This document shows positions 35,200-43,497 of a stretch of 64,000 nucleotides of DNA, piece by piece; position 1 is the first letter of the stretch; each line of letters begins with the position of its first letter. The DNA comes from Pseudonocardiales bacterium (lineage in GTDB: Bacteria; Actinomycetota; Actinomycetes; Mycobacteriales; Jatrophihabitantaceae): assembly GCA_030840295.1 (NCBI GenBank), contig JAVEET010000108.1, positions 1 to 64,000 on the forward strand, read 5' to 3'. The notes beneath the pieces are model-generated. The model worked only from the letters and a program-made list of their open reading frames with translations. It made no database searches and had not been told where the DNA came from. The translations under genes and the position numbers were made by a program.

Positions 35200-36755
35200 C
35201 AGCGGACGCCGCCGTGAGCCTGCTGGTCGAAGATCGAACCGAACTGCTTTCGTAGCTCACCCTTGAGCGTCTTGCCGACCGAGTTCTTCGGCAGCGCGCG
35301 CACGAAATGGATCTCCTTCGGCGCGTTGTACCCGGCCAACTCCTTTCGCACATAGGCCTGCAATTGCGCGGCTAGCTCGTCCGACGCGGTGGCCACGGGC
35401 TGCAGCACCACGACGGCAACCACCTTCTCTTCGTAGACGGCATCCGGTACGCCGATGACCGCGCAGTCCTGGACGGCCTCATGTAGCAGCAGGCAGTTCT
35501 CGACCTCCTTGGAGAACACGTTGTGTCCGCCGGAGCGGATGGTGTCCTTCTTCCGGTCGACGATGCGCAGAAAGCCCTGGGCATCGGCGACGGCGACGTC
35601 ACCGGTGTGCAACCATCCGCCGGCCAGGGCCGCAGCGGACTCCTCGGGCTTGTTCCAGTAGCCGGACATGACCGGCCCGCGCACACAGATCTCGCCGGCA
35701 TCCCCCGGTTTGACGGCGTTGCCCTCGTCGTCCTGCAGGGTGATCTCGACACCCGGCATTGCCCGTCCGATCGAGCCGAAATGGTCGAAGAGCTCGTGCG
35801 GGTAACAGATCGAGACGAACGGGCCGCCCTCGGTCAGGCCGTAGGTGTGCGCCATCTCGATCTTGCCCTCACGGGCCCCGAAATGGTCGGCCACCCGCAT
35901 CATGAGCCCGGACGGGTCGTAGGCGCCGTAGTACAGCAGCCTGATCGAGGACAGATCGGTGCTCTGGAAGCTGTCGTGCGACAGCAGCTCGTGCAACATG
36001 GCCGGCACCGCGAGCAGGACGGACACCCGCTCCTCGACGACGGTGCGCAGCACGGTGCCGGGTTCGAACTGGGCGAGCAGCACCACCCGGCCGCCCATCA
36101 GGTGGTACATCTTCATGTGATCCCAGTTGCCCACGTGGAACGGCGGGAAGAAGTTGATGAAGGTGTCGCTCGAACGCACTCGTAGTGCAGCCGCCATTGC
36201 CATCGCGTCATCGGTCGTCCGGGCGTGTGACAGCAGTGCGCCCTTGGGCCGTCCGGTAGTGCCCGAGGTGTACAGGATCATGTGCGGATCGGCCGGGTTC
36301 ACCTCGACGACGGGCTCGTCCACGGTGATCGCGGTGTCGAGAAAAGCCTGCCAGCCAATGTCATCGGCGGCCGAGGGCAACGGCACCACCGGCAGCCCGC
36401 GGGTCGCCGCAAGGTCCTGAACCGTAGGCAAGAACTCGTCTGCCACGAAGAAGATCCGCGGTTTGCTGTCGCCCAGCGCGTACTCGTGCTCGCCGCTGCG
36501 ATACCAGAAGTTCAGCGGTACCAGCAGCGCACCGAGCTTGGCGACGGCGTAGTAGAGGAACACGTATTCGGCACTGTTGCGTCCTAATACCGCGACCCGG
36601 TCGCCGTGGCCGATCCCGCGACCCGACAGGGCTGAGGCCACCCGGTTCACCTCGGTGTTGAACTCGGTATAGGTGTAGCGGCGAGTGGCGGTCACCAGAG
36701 CCTCGTCACCGCCCCGGCTGACCGCGTTCAGCCGGACGAAATCGCCTACCAACAT
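35199..36755 (-). CDS. Long-chain-type acyl-CoA synthetase (AMP-forming)
   Basis: A 518-residue ANL-superfamily ligase. P-loop YTSGTTGRPKG (about 163-173), GYWNKPEESAAAL, HTGDVAVADAQGFLRIVDRKKDTIRSGG with the hinge residue, and catalytic lysine in PKNSVGKTLK. It opens the four-gene set ligase - crotonase - carboxyltransferase - ligase. GAGGACA precedes the ATG. The acid is not predictable. Confidence 0.9.
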   Translation of the reverse strand: MLVGDFVRLNAVSRGGDEALVTATRRYTYTEFNTEVNRVASALSGRGIGHGDRVAVLGRNSAEYVFLYYAVAKLGALLVPLNFWYRSGEHEYALGDSKPRIFFVADEFLPTVQDLAATRGLPVVPLPSAADDIGWQAFLDTAITVDEPVVEVNPADPHMILYTSGTTGRPKGALLSHARTTDDAMAMAAALRVRSSDTFINFFPPFHVGNWDHMKMYHLMGGRVVLLAQFEPGTVLRTVVEERVSVLLAVPAMLHELLSHDSFQSTDLSSIRLLYYGAYDPSGLMMRVADHFGAREGKIEMAHTYGLTEGGPFVSICYPHELFDHFGSIGRAMPGVEITLQDDEGNAVKPGDAGEICVRGPVMSGYWNKPEESAAALAGGWLHTGDVAVADAQGFLRIVDRKKDTIRSGGHNVFSKEVENCLLLHEAVQDCAVIGVPDAVYEEKVVAVVVLQPVATASDELAAQLQAYVRKELAGYNAPKEIHFVRALPKNSVGKTLKGELRKQFGSIFDQQAHGGVR

Positions 36756-36845
36756 CGGTATGTCCTCATTCCTCGCAGATCCTGTGTCCCAGTCCCTGTC
36801 CGCCGTAAACCCCGACCGCGCTAGCTCGCTGCCCGCGGTACCGGC

Positions 36846-37763
36846 TCAGTCCAGCCCAAAAAGTCTCGCGGCGTTGGTCCCCATCCACTTGTCGAGTACG
36901 GCGTCCGACAGCGGTAACGTGCGGGTCTCGTCCACGAGCTCCTTCGGCTCAGTACGCAGCAGCGTCCAGGTGGTGCCGAAGATGACCCGGTCGGCCAGCA
37001 TCCGCGAGCCGTAGTGCAGCAGCGGACCCCAGCCCGCTTCGGGGATGGTGAAGTGTTTTGGACGGTGCGCGGAGATGTCGATGTAGACGTTGGGGTGCCG
37101 CCAGGCGATCACCATCATGTCCAGCACCCACGGCCAGCCGGCATGCACGGCCACGAGCTTCAGATCGGGAAAGCCCATGGCGATGTCGTCGATCCCCTTC
37201 GGGTGACCCAGGTCGTACGCGGTCTCGGAGAACCAGTTGACGCCGCAGTGCACCATCACCGGGACGCCCAGCGCCTCGCAACGGGCGAACACCCGGGCCA
37301 GTCGGGGATGTCCGGCCGCCAGTCCCTGCTTGAACGGTGACAGCAGCACGCCCTTGAGCCCCAGCTCGTGGACTGCCCGGTCGACCTCAGCCGCGGAGTC
37401 GTCCTGCCAGGGATCAATGCCCGCGATGCCGATAAACCGGTCGGGGTTGTGCGAGACCCACTCGGCCACCGTGTCGTTGCTCGCGTTGACCGCACCGAGC
37501 CGGGTCTCGTAGTTCTCGGTGTAGACCGCGGCGACGTCGATGCCGGCATCGTCTATCTTGGCGAGGAATTCGGCCTCGGAGGGGGTGCGGGTCAAAGCCT
37601 CCTGGTAGGCGCCGTCCATCGCCGCCAACATCTCGGCGCGGGTGCGTGGACGCTCGGCACCCATGAAGTGCTCGCGGTACCCCCGGAGCCGACCCAGCCC
37701 GGCCTCGGGCGCAGCGAAGGCGTCGGGAACCGGGATGGAACCGGACAGTGCGTCAATGATCAT
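36846..37763 (-). CDS. Amidohydrolase-2/ACMSD-like TIM-barrel protein lacking metal ligands
   Basis: A 305-residue protein of the amidohydrolase-related (PF04909) family that includes ACMSD-type decarboxylases and lactonases. The histidines VMVHCG (about 177) and VAVHAGWP (about 210) are kept. The N-terminal HxH is missing, because the first strand reads IIDALSGS, and the last-strand aspartate is missing (IFGTTWTLL where FGSD is usual). Metal-dependent catalysis is therefore doubtful. ATG overlaps the permease stop (ATGA). AGGAGA precedes it. Its presence in a Liv operon suggests it acts on the transported compound. Confidence 0.75.
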   Translation of the reverse strand: MIIDALSGSIPVPDAFAAPEAGLGRLRGYREHFMGAERPRTRAEMLAAMDGAYQEALTRTPSEAEFLAKIDDAGIDVAAVYTENYETRLGAVNASNDTVAEWVSHNPDRFIGIAGIDPWQDDSAAEVDRAVHELGLKGVLLSPFKQGLAAGHPRLARVFARCEALGVPVMVHCGVNWFSETAYDLGHPKGIDDIAMGFPDLKLVAVHAGWPWVLDMMVIAWRHPNVYIDISAHRPKHFTIPEAGWGPLLHYGSRMLADRVIFGTTWTLLRTEPKELVDETRTLPLSDAVLDKWMGTNAARLFGLD

Positions 37764-38797
37764 GTGTGCGAATCTCCTGTCAGGACGCGGGTCGACGTGG
37801 TCGACGGCGGCTTTGAGGCGGGTGGCGCCGCTGCTGACCGGCGCAGTCGTCGGGCCCGGTCGGCCAGCGATGGGACGAGGCCGCGCGGCATCAGCACGAT
37901 GACCGCGAGCAGCACCACGCCGTAGGCGATCACCTTGCTGTGCGCCTCGAGGCTGATCAGCTCCGGGACGCCGGTCAGAAAAGCAGCCCCCACCATCGGA
38001 CCCCACACCGAGCCCGCGCCGCCGACCGCCACCAGCACGAACACCTGGAACGACAGGGCGAAGAAAGTGAACGGCGGCGGCGAGATGTAGCGGATGAACC
38101 ACGCGTACAGCACGCCGGCCAGCGCCGCCATCGAGGACGAGGCGGCAAAGGCGAAGATGCGGTACGGCAACGCGGAAAAGCCCAACGACGACGCCAGCAG
38201 TTCGTCGTCGCGGGCCGCGACCAAGACCCGGGCGATCCGGCTGCGGTGATACCAAGACGCCAGGCCGACGCACAACAGCAGGATGACGACCATCATCAGG
38301 AGGAAGTACCGATCGGAGCTCGGATCGAATGCCCCGATCGCTGCAGGCCTTTCGATGCCGGCAAGGCCGAGCGGGCCGCCAGTGACCGAGATCCAGTTGC
38401 CGGTCACATCGCTGACGATGATTCCCAAGCCGAGAGTGGCCACCGCGAAGTACAGCCCCCTGGTCCGCAGCAGCGGCGGCCCGACCAGGACCGCGGCCAC
38501 GAAGCCGAGCACCGGCATGACCACCAACATCGACCAGATCGGCCAGCCGTGGTTGACGGTGAGGATCGCCGTCCCGTACGCACCCAGAGCGTAGAACGCA
38601 CCCAGACCGAGATGAATCAAGCCGGTGTAGCCCATCAGCAAGTTGAGCCCGGTTGCCAGGATCGCCCAGATGATGGTGACGATGCCGACCGTGAGCAGAT
38701 AGGCGTTACCGGTGGACACACCCACGCCGATCGCGATCACGATCACCCAGGGCGTCAGGCGCAGCAGCCCCGCGCCCGTCGGCCGCGCGCTAGTCAC
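37760..38797 (-). CDS. livM: Branched-chain-type ABC transporter permease LivM (cluster 1)
   Basis: A 345-residue integral membrane protein of the LivM branch with about ten helices. LNLLMGYTGLIHLGLGAFYALGAYG (split as GYTGLIHLGLGAFYALGAY) is the BPD_transp_2 signature, and RIARVLVAARDDELLASSLG lies in the ATPase-contact loop. GTG start overlaps LivH by eight bases. Its C-terminal 35 residues are a basic, low-complexity cytoplasmic tail. Confidence 0.9.
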   Translation of the reverse strand: MTSARPTGAGLLRLTPWVIVIAIGVGVSTGNAYLLTVGIVTIIWAILATGLNLLMGYTGLIHLGLGAFYALGAYGTAILTVNHGWPIWSMLVVMPVLGFVAAVLVGPPLLRTRGLYFAVATLGLGIIVSDVTGNWISVTGGPLGLAGIERPAAIGAFDPSSDRYFLLMMVVILLLCVGLASWYHRSRIARVLVAARDDELLASSLGFSALPYRIFAFAASSSMAALAGVLYAWFIRYISPPPFTFFALSFQVFVLVAVGGAGSVWGPMVGAAFLTGVPELISLEAHSKVIAYGVVLLAVIVLMPRGLVPSLADRARRLRRSAAAPPASKPPSTTSTRVLTGDSHT

Positions 38798-39647
38798 GGG
38801 TTTTCGCCAACGAGAACAGCCCCTGCGGGCGGACCAGCAGCACGACCAGCAGAAAGAGAAATGAGTAGGTGCTCACATAGGACGACGACAGGTAGCTGGC
38901 GCCGTAAGACTCCACCAGCCCGAGGATCAGCCCGCCCGCCCAAGCGCCCCAGATAGAGCCGAGGCCGGCGAAAATGATGATGATGAACGACTTGAGCACC
39001 AGCGTGGCACCCATGTCGACTTGAACTGGCTGGATGGTGCCCAGTAGCGCCCCGCCGAGGCCGGCCAGCGCCGAGCCGATCGCGAAGGCCAGGGTGGCAT
39101 AGCGGCGGGTCGGGATGCCCATCAATTGCGCCGCGTAGGAGTTCAGCGCCATGGCCTTCATCGCACGGCCCGAACGCGTTCGGGCGACGTAGGCAACCAG
39201 CGCGGCCGTCGCGACCAGGGTCACGACGACGATAACGAGCTTCATGGTGGTGGCACGGGCACCGAAGAGCGTGATCACCCCGTCCGGAGCGTTGGGGATG
39301 ATCCGGGGCGACTCACCCCAGATCTTGTACGCGACGGCCGGAATAATCAGCACCAGGGCCAGCGCGCAGATCAACAGGTTAGTCTCGTCCCGGTTGCGCA
39401 GCGGGTAGAACAGCAGCAGCTGCACGGCGACGCCGAGCAACACCGCGGCGACGATTCCCAGTCCGATCCCGACCAGCAGCGGCAGGCCATGATCTGCCAC
39501 GGCAACGAGGGCCACCATCCCGCCGACCATCACCGACTCACCGTGCGCGAAGTGCGGCACCCGCACCACGCCGAAGATCAGCGATAGCCCGACCGCCGCC
39601 AAAGCGAACACCGACCCCTGGATGATCCCGTTGACCAATTCCTGCAT
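38790..39647 (-). CDS. livH: Branched-chain-type ABC transporter permease LivH (cluster 1)
   Basis: A 285-residue permease with about eight helices. NGIIQGSVFALAAVGLSLIFG (about 6-26, typical LivH opening) and RTRSGRAMKAMALNSYAAQLMGI loop are visible. A strong AAAGGAGGAA ribosome site precedes the ATG at 39647; the frame extension to 39716 is not plausible. It pairs with LivM downstream. The substrate-binding gene lies 95 bases upstream. Confidence 0.92.
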   Translation of the reverse strand: MQELVNGIIQGSVFALAAVGLSLIFGVVRVPHFAHGESVMVGGMVALVAVADHGLPLLVGIGLGIVAAVLLGVAVQLLLFYPLRNRDETNLLICALALVLIIPAVAYKIWGESPRIIPNAPDGVITLFGARATTMKLVIVVVTLVATAALVAYVARTRSGRAMKAMALNSYAAQLMGIPTRRYATLAFAIGSALAGLGGALLGTIQPVQVDMGATLVLKSFIIIIFAGLGSIWGAWAGGLILGLVESYGASYLSSSYVSTYSFLFLLVVLLVRPQGLFSLAKTRD

Positions 39648-39742
39648 CGTTCCTCCTTTCCCGACGTCGAACCCCGCTTTGTCGCCGCAGCGGGGGTATC
39701 GGCGGGAGTACCGCAAACATCCGGCGACACCCCCGCCGATGT

Positions 39743-40978
39743 TCAGGTGCCCGTGATGAAGCTCTTGGCAGCGAAGTCGCCGGTGGAGGGGTCGTAGGTG
39801 CGCACCACCATCTGGTACTGCGCCTGGTGGTTGGTGAAGATCAGGCCGGACGAGCTCGGCTGCACCGAGTCGACCAGGCCCTGCACGTCCGAAGGCTTGA
39901 GCTGGTCGAGGGCGTCACGGACCTTGGCCACGTCGGTCACCGTGCCGGCCTTCTCGAATGCGGCAACGAGGATGTTGACACTGGAGTAGGCGCTGGCCGA
40001 GGTGAAGCCGGGCGGAGCGTTGTACTTGGCCTTGTAGGCCTCGTTGAACGTCTTGGCGGCTGCGCCGTAGGCGGTGCTGGTGAGTAGATCGGCCGTCGTC
40101 GGCGCGACGATGTCGACGACGTTCGTCATAGCGTTACCGGCCTGGGCGTCGGTGATCTCCTTCTTCGACAAGCCGGTGTTGGCGATGATCAGGCCCTTGT
40201 AGCCGAGCTCGCGGGCCTGCTTGATGATGCGTGCGATGTCGGCCGGGAAACCCCGCAGGTTGAGCGCCTGCGGATTGCCCTTGATCGCCGTGGTGAGCTG
40301 GGCGGAGAAGTCGGTGTCACCGAGCTTCCAGCTCCCCGCGGAGTCGACCTTCACGCCCAGGCTCTGCAGACCGGCTTTGAATGTCGGCGTCTCGGCGACG
40401 TAGCCGGCGTGCTGGGAGTCGGTCATCATCGCGATGTTCGTGATGCTGTTCGTCTTGATGTAGCTCAGGGTGGCGTTGGTGTACTGGGTCAACGTCACGC
40501 GTGGGCGGTAGACCGAGATGTTGCCGGTGACGCCGACTGCAGCCGCACCGGCCAGCACCGTGATGAAGTTCTGGTCTGTTTTGATGATGGGCAGGTACGC
40601 GCCCAGCACGGCGGAGGACACCGTGCCGACCAGGTACTTCGAGCCACCGGTCCGGATCTTCTGCACAGCGGTCACGCCGGCGGTCGGGTCGGACTTGTCG
40701 TCCTGGGTGTCTAGCTTGATGGAGTACTTCTTGCCGCCGACGTCGAAGCCGCCGGCTGCGTTGATCTGGTCCACCGCGAGTTCGATGGCGTTGGCCTGCG
40801 GGATGCCGACCGAGGAGCCGGCGCCGGTGAGCTCGGCAAGATGGCCGATCTTGACGGTGTTTCCCCCACCGCCGGACGACCCGGAGCCGGACGAGCTGCA
40901 TCCGGCGACGAGTGACACCGCGGCGATCGCGGACACGGCGAGAACGCCGCGGCCGGACCGCAGTCGAGCTGGGTTCAT
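39743..40978 (-). CDS. Branched-chain-type ABC substrate-binding lipoprotein (cluster 1)
   Basis: A 411-residue type I periplasmic-binding protein. The signal peptide has arginines at the N-terminus, a hydrophobic core and lipobox SLVAGC (cysteine about 27), followed by a serine/glycine linker. The body begins KIGHLAELTGAGSSVG, typical of LivJ/LivK-like proteins binding amino acids, aromatic acids or other carboxylates. ATGA overlap with LivF. AGGAGAG ribosome site. Confidence 0.9.
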   Translation of the reverse strand: MNPARLRSGRGVLAVSAIAAVSLVAGCSSSGSGSSGGGGNTVKIGHLAELTGAGSSVGIPQANAIELAVDQINAAGGFDVGGKKYSIKLDTQDDKSDPTAGVTAVQKIRTGGSKYLVGTVSSAVLGAYLPIIKTDQNFITVLAGAAAVGVTGNISVYRPRVTLTQYTNATLSYIKTNSITNIAMMTDSQHAGYVAETPTFKAGLQSLGVKVDSAGSWKLGDTDFSAQLTTAIKGNPQALNLRGFPADIARIIKQARELGYKGLIIANTGLSKKEITDAQAGNAMTNVVDIVAPTTADLLTSTAYGAAAKTFNEAYKAKYNAPPGFTSASAYSSVNILVAAFEKAGTVTDVAKVRDALDQLKPSDVQGLVDSVQPSSSGLIFTNHQAQYQMVVRTYDPSTGDFAAKSFITGT

Positions 40979-41715
40979 CTCAACTCTCCTGTTCTGTGCA
41001 CCGGATCCACGGTGGAACCGGTGTATGCAGCCATGAGCTCGGCGGTGTCCGTGGGCAGCGAATCGCCGTCCTGGACGATCAGTCCACCGATGAGCAGGTA
41101 GTAGCGGTCACACAGACCCGCGGCCAGGTAGGCGTTCTGTTCGACCACCAGGATCGACAATCCGAAGGCATCCCGGGCGTCGCGCAGCCGTGCCAGCACC
41201 TCGTCGACCAGGATCGGAGCGAGTCCGAGGGTCGGCTCGTCGAGGACGAGCAGTTCGGGGTCGGCCATCAGGCCGCGCCCGATGGCCAGCATCTGCTGCT
41301 CGCCACCGGACAGCGTCTGGGCCTCCTGCTTGATCCGCTCGGCCAGCCTCGGGAAGATGTCGAGCACCCGGGCCAACCGCTCACCATTGCGGTCCGGCCG
41401 GCTGAACGCGCCGAGCTGCAGATTGTCCTTCACGCTCATCTCCGGAAAGACCTGACGGCCTTCGGGCACCTGTACCAGTCGGGAGCGGACGATCTCGTGC
41501 GGCGGCAGGCCACGCAGGCTACGCCCGTCCAGCGTCCACGTGCCGGCGCGGGCCTTGACGATGCCGGACAGTACGTTGAGCAGGGTGGACTTGCCGGCTC
41601 CGTTGGGCCCGAGAACCGCGACGGCCTCGCGACGTTCGACATGCAGGTCGATGCCGTGCAGCACCTCGGCCACGCCGTAGCCGGCCGTCAGGCCGGACAC
41701 CTCGAAGAAGCTCAT
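40975..41715 (-). CDS. livF: Branched-chain-type ABC ATPase LivF (cluster 1)
   Basis: A 246-residue ABC ATPase with Walker A GPNGAGKST (about 36-44), signature LSGGEQQM (about 136-143), Walker B LLVLDEPTLGLAP and VVEQNA switch. This is the LivF pattern. It is coupled to LivG upstream and to the binding protein downstream by ATGA overlaps. Confidence 0.94.
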   Translation of the reverse strand: MSFFEVSGLTAGYGVAEVLHGIDLHVERREAVAVLGPNGAGKSTLLNVLSGIVKARAGTWTLDGRSLRGLPPHEIVRSRLVQVPEGRQVFPEMSVKDNLQLGAFSRPDRNGERLARVLDIFPRLAERIKQEAQTLSGGEQQMLAIGRGLMADPELLVLDEPTLGLAPILVDEVLARLRDARDAFGLSILVVEQNAYLAAGLCDRYYLLIGGLIVQDGDSLPTDTAELMAAYTGSTVDPVHRTGELR

Positions 41716-42515
41716 GCCGGCTTCTCCCCGACCAGGCCGGCGTGCGCACCAAGGTAGGCCTCGCGCACCGCCGGGCTGGTCCGCGCCTCGTCCGGGCCGC
41801 CGGTGAACAGCAGCGCCCCGGAATCGAGCACCACAACGCTGTCGGCGATTCGCAGCAGTGCCTCGATGTTGTGCTCCACCACGGCAACGGCGACCCCGTC
41901 GGCGCGGAATCGTTCGATGACGACCGACAACCGTTCGACGTCCTCGGCGTGCACACCGGCGAACGGCTCGTCCAGCAGCAGGACCCGAGGGCGGCTGGCC
42001 GACACCAGCGCCAGGTTGAGCACCTTCTGGATGCCGTAGGGCAGCTCGGCGATCACGGTGTCGAGGTAGGCCACCAGGCCGAAGGACTTGGCCAGGTCAT
42101 CGACCGAGGTCTGTTGGTTGAGGGCACGGGGCGCCTCGGCACCGAGGGCGAGCGCGTCGCCGACCCGCAACGTCGAGAAGATTCGCGTCCCCTGGAAGGT
42201 GCGCATCACCCCGAGCCGGGTGCGGGCGGCCAGGTTCTTACCGCTGATGTCCTCGCCGTTGAGCATGACCTTCCCGCTGGTCGGGCCGTACAGGCCGGTG
42301 AGGACGTTGATCAAGGAGGACTTTCCCGCGCCGTTCGGACCGATGATCGCCAGCGTCTTGCCCGGCTTGATCACGAGGTCGACTCCGCGCAGCGCGCGTA
42401 CGCCGCCGAAGGTCTTTACCAACTCTCGGCATTCGAGTTCGGCGGGTCCGGACGGCAGCACGGCGCCTGCCGAACCCGGCATGCGCAGAAGGGTCTTCAT
42501 CGAGCTCTCTTCCAT
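41712..42515 (-). CDS. livG: Branched-chain-type ABC ATPase LivG (cluster 1)
   Basis: A 267-residue ABC ATPase with Walker A GPNGAGKSS (about 59-67), RTFQGTRIFSTLRV (LivG-type Q-loop), Walker B LLLDEPFAGVH and VVEHNIEALL. The usual LSGG signature is replaced by a diverged ELPYGIQKVL stretch, which is common in LivG. Start ATG at 42515 is given, but ATG at 42500 with GGAAGAGAG upstream is equally likely. First gene after the promoter/operator at 42549-42612. Confidence 0.92.
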   Translation of the reverse strand: MEESSMKTLLRMPGSAGAVLPSGPAELECRELVKTFGGVRALRGVDLVIKPGKTLAIIGPNGAGKSSLINVLTGLYGPTSGKVMLNGEDISGKNLAARTRLGVMRTFQGTRIFSTLRVGDALALGAEAPRALNQQTSVDDLAKSFGLVAYLDTVIAELPYGIQKVLNLALVSASRPRVLLLDEPFAGVHAEDVERLSVVIERFRADGVAVAVVEHNIEALLRIADSVVVLDSGALLFTGGPDEARTSPAVREAYLGAHAGLVGEKPA

Positions 42516-42548
42516 CTCGAGCCTGGGACGAGGGAGTGAGAAACCTGG

Positions 42549-42572
42549 GCGAGCGCCTTACTTAGCGCTCGC
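42549..42572 (-). promoter_or_regulatory. Operator-like palindrome GCGAGCGC-8-GCGCTCGC
   Basis: Perfect 8-base arms (42549-42556 and 42565-42572) separated by CTTACTTA. It lies directly downstream of the predicted promoter of the livG operon. Its size and TAAG/CTTA centre suit a TetR-family repressor. No TetR gene is present in the window. Confidence 0.55.
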
Positions 42573-42583
42573 TCTATCGGCTT

Positions 42584-42612
42584 AGGTTATGAGTGACCGA
42601 CGATCGGGTCAA
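42584..42612 (-). promoter_or_regulatory. Predicted promoter of the first Liv operon
   Basis: On the minus strand TTGACC (complement of 42607-42612) and TAACCT (complement of 42584-42589) are exactly 17 bases apart. The operator palindrome begins 12 bases downstream of the -10 box. Confidence 0.55.
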
Positions 42613-42723
42613 CAGTGTTAACGCCTGGAAAGCAAGAGGTAAACGCCAGCGTTGTGGACTTCTCCTAGTCCACCGCAGAGCGAGTGTTGATCCGTTACCG
42701 AACAGCGGGTGTCGCCATGCTGC

Positions 42724-43497
42724 TCAGACCTTCAGATAGCCGCCGTCGATGAGCAGCGAGTCGCCGGTGTGGAAGATGTTCGCCGGATCGGCGAGGAAGG
42801 CCGCTGCCGCGCCGAAATCATCCGGCGTGCCGAAACGAGCCACCGGCGTCCGCTTGGTGATCTGCTCGACCAGCCGCGGGTGTGCCTCGCCGGTCATGTC
42901 GGTGGCTACCCAACCCGGCAGCAGAGCGTTGGCGCGAATACCCCTACGCGCGTACTCCACCGCGATGGTTTGCATCAGAGCCACCACGGCGCCTTTGCTG
43001 GCGCTGTACGGCGAGTAGTTTCGCATTCCGATCCGGGCGGCCATCGAGGCCACCCCAACGACCGAGCCGCCCTCGCCGTGCTCAAGCATGTGCGCAATGG
43101 CCGACCTCAGCGTGAACACGACACCGTCGAGGTTGACTCCCATCACCCTGCGCCATTCTGCATTCGTCTGTTCGTGAAAAGGTGTGAACGCCGAAGACGT
43201 ACCGGCATTGGCGAACACGGCATGCACAGCACCCGCCTCGGACACCGTCCGCCCGAAGGCAGCGATGACATCGTCCTCATCGGAGACGTCACACCGCTGC
43301 ACGTAGACCTTTCCACCATGACCGGAGAGCGATTGCGCTGCCGCGTCGCTGGCGCCCTGTTCGCGTCCCCAGATCACGACATCCGCACCGGCCCGGGCAC
43401 AGCCCTCGGCCAGACCCAGCCCAATACCACGGTTTCCGCCGGTGACGAGGACGGTTCGCCCGGCAAGCGGCCTGAGTGCTGGGATGGACGCGGTCAT
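42724..43497 (-). CDS. SDR
   Basis: A 257-residue classical SDR with TGGNRGIG (about 20-27), IWGREQ after strand two, ANAG, SMAAR and YSASK, and GDSLLIDGGY at the C-terminus. ATG at 43497 has GAGGAGA upstream and overlaps the acyl-CoA dehydrogenase stop (ATGA). It may oxidise a 3-hydroxyacyl-CoA or an alcohol in the same pathway. The stop is followed by 208 bases to the next operon. Confidence 0.84.
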   Translation of the reverse strand: MTASIPALRPLAGRTVLVTGGNRGIGLGLAEGCARAGADVVIWGREQGASDAAAQSLSGHGGKVYVQRCDVSDEDDVIAAFGRTVSEAGAVHAVFANAGTSSAFTPFHEQTNAEWRRVMGVNLDGVVFTLRSAIAHMLEHGEGGSVVGVASMAARIGMRNYSPYSASKGAVVALMQTIAVEYARRGIRANALLPGWVATDMTGEAHPRLVEQITKRTPVARFGTPDDFGAAAAFLADPANIFHTGDSLLIDGGYLKV

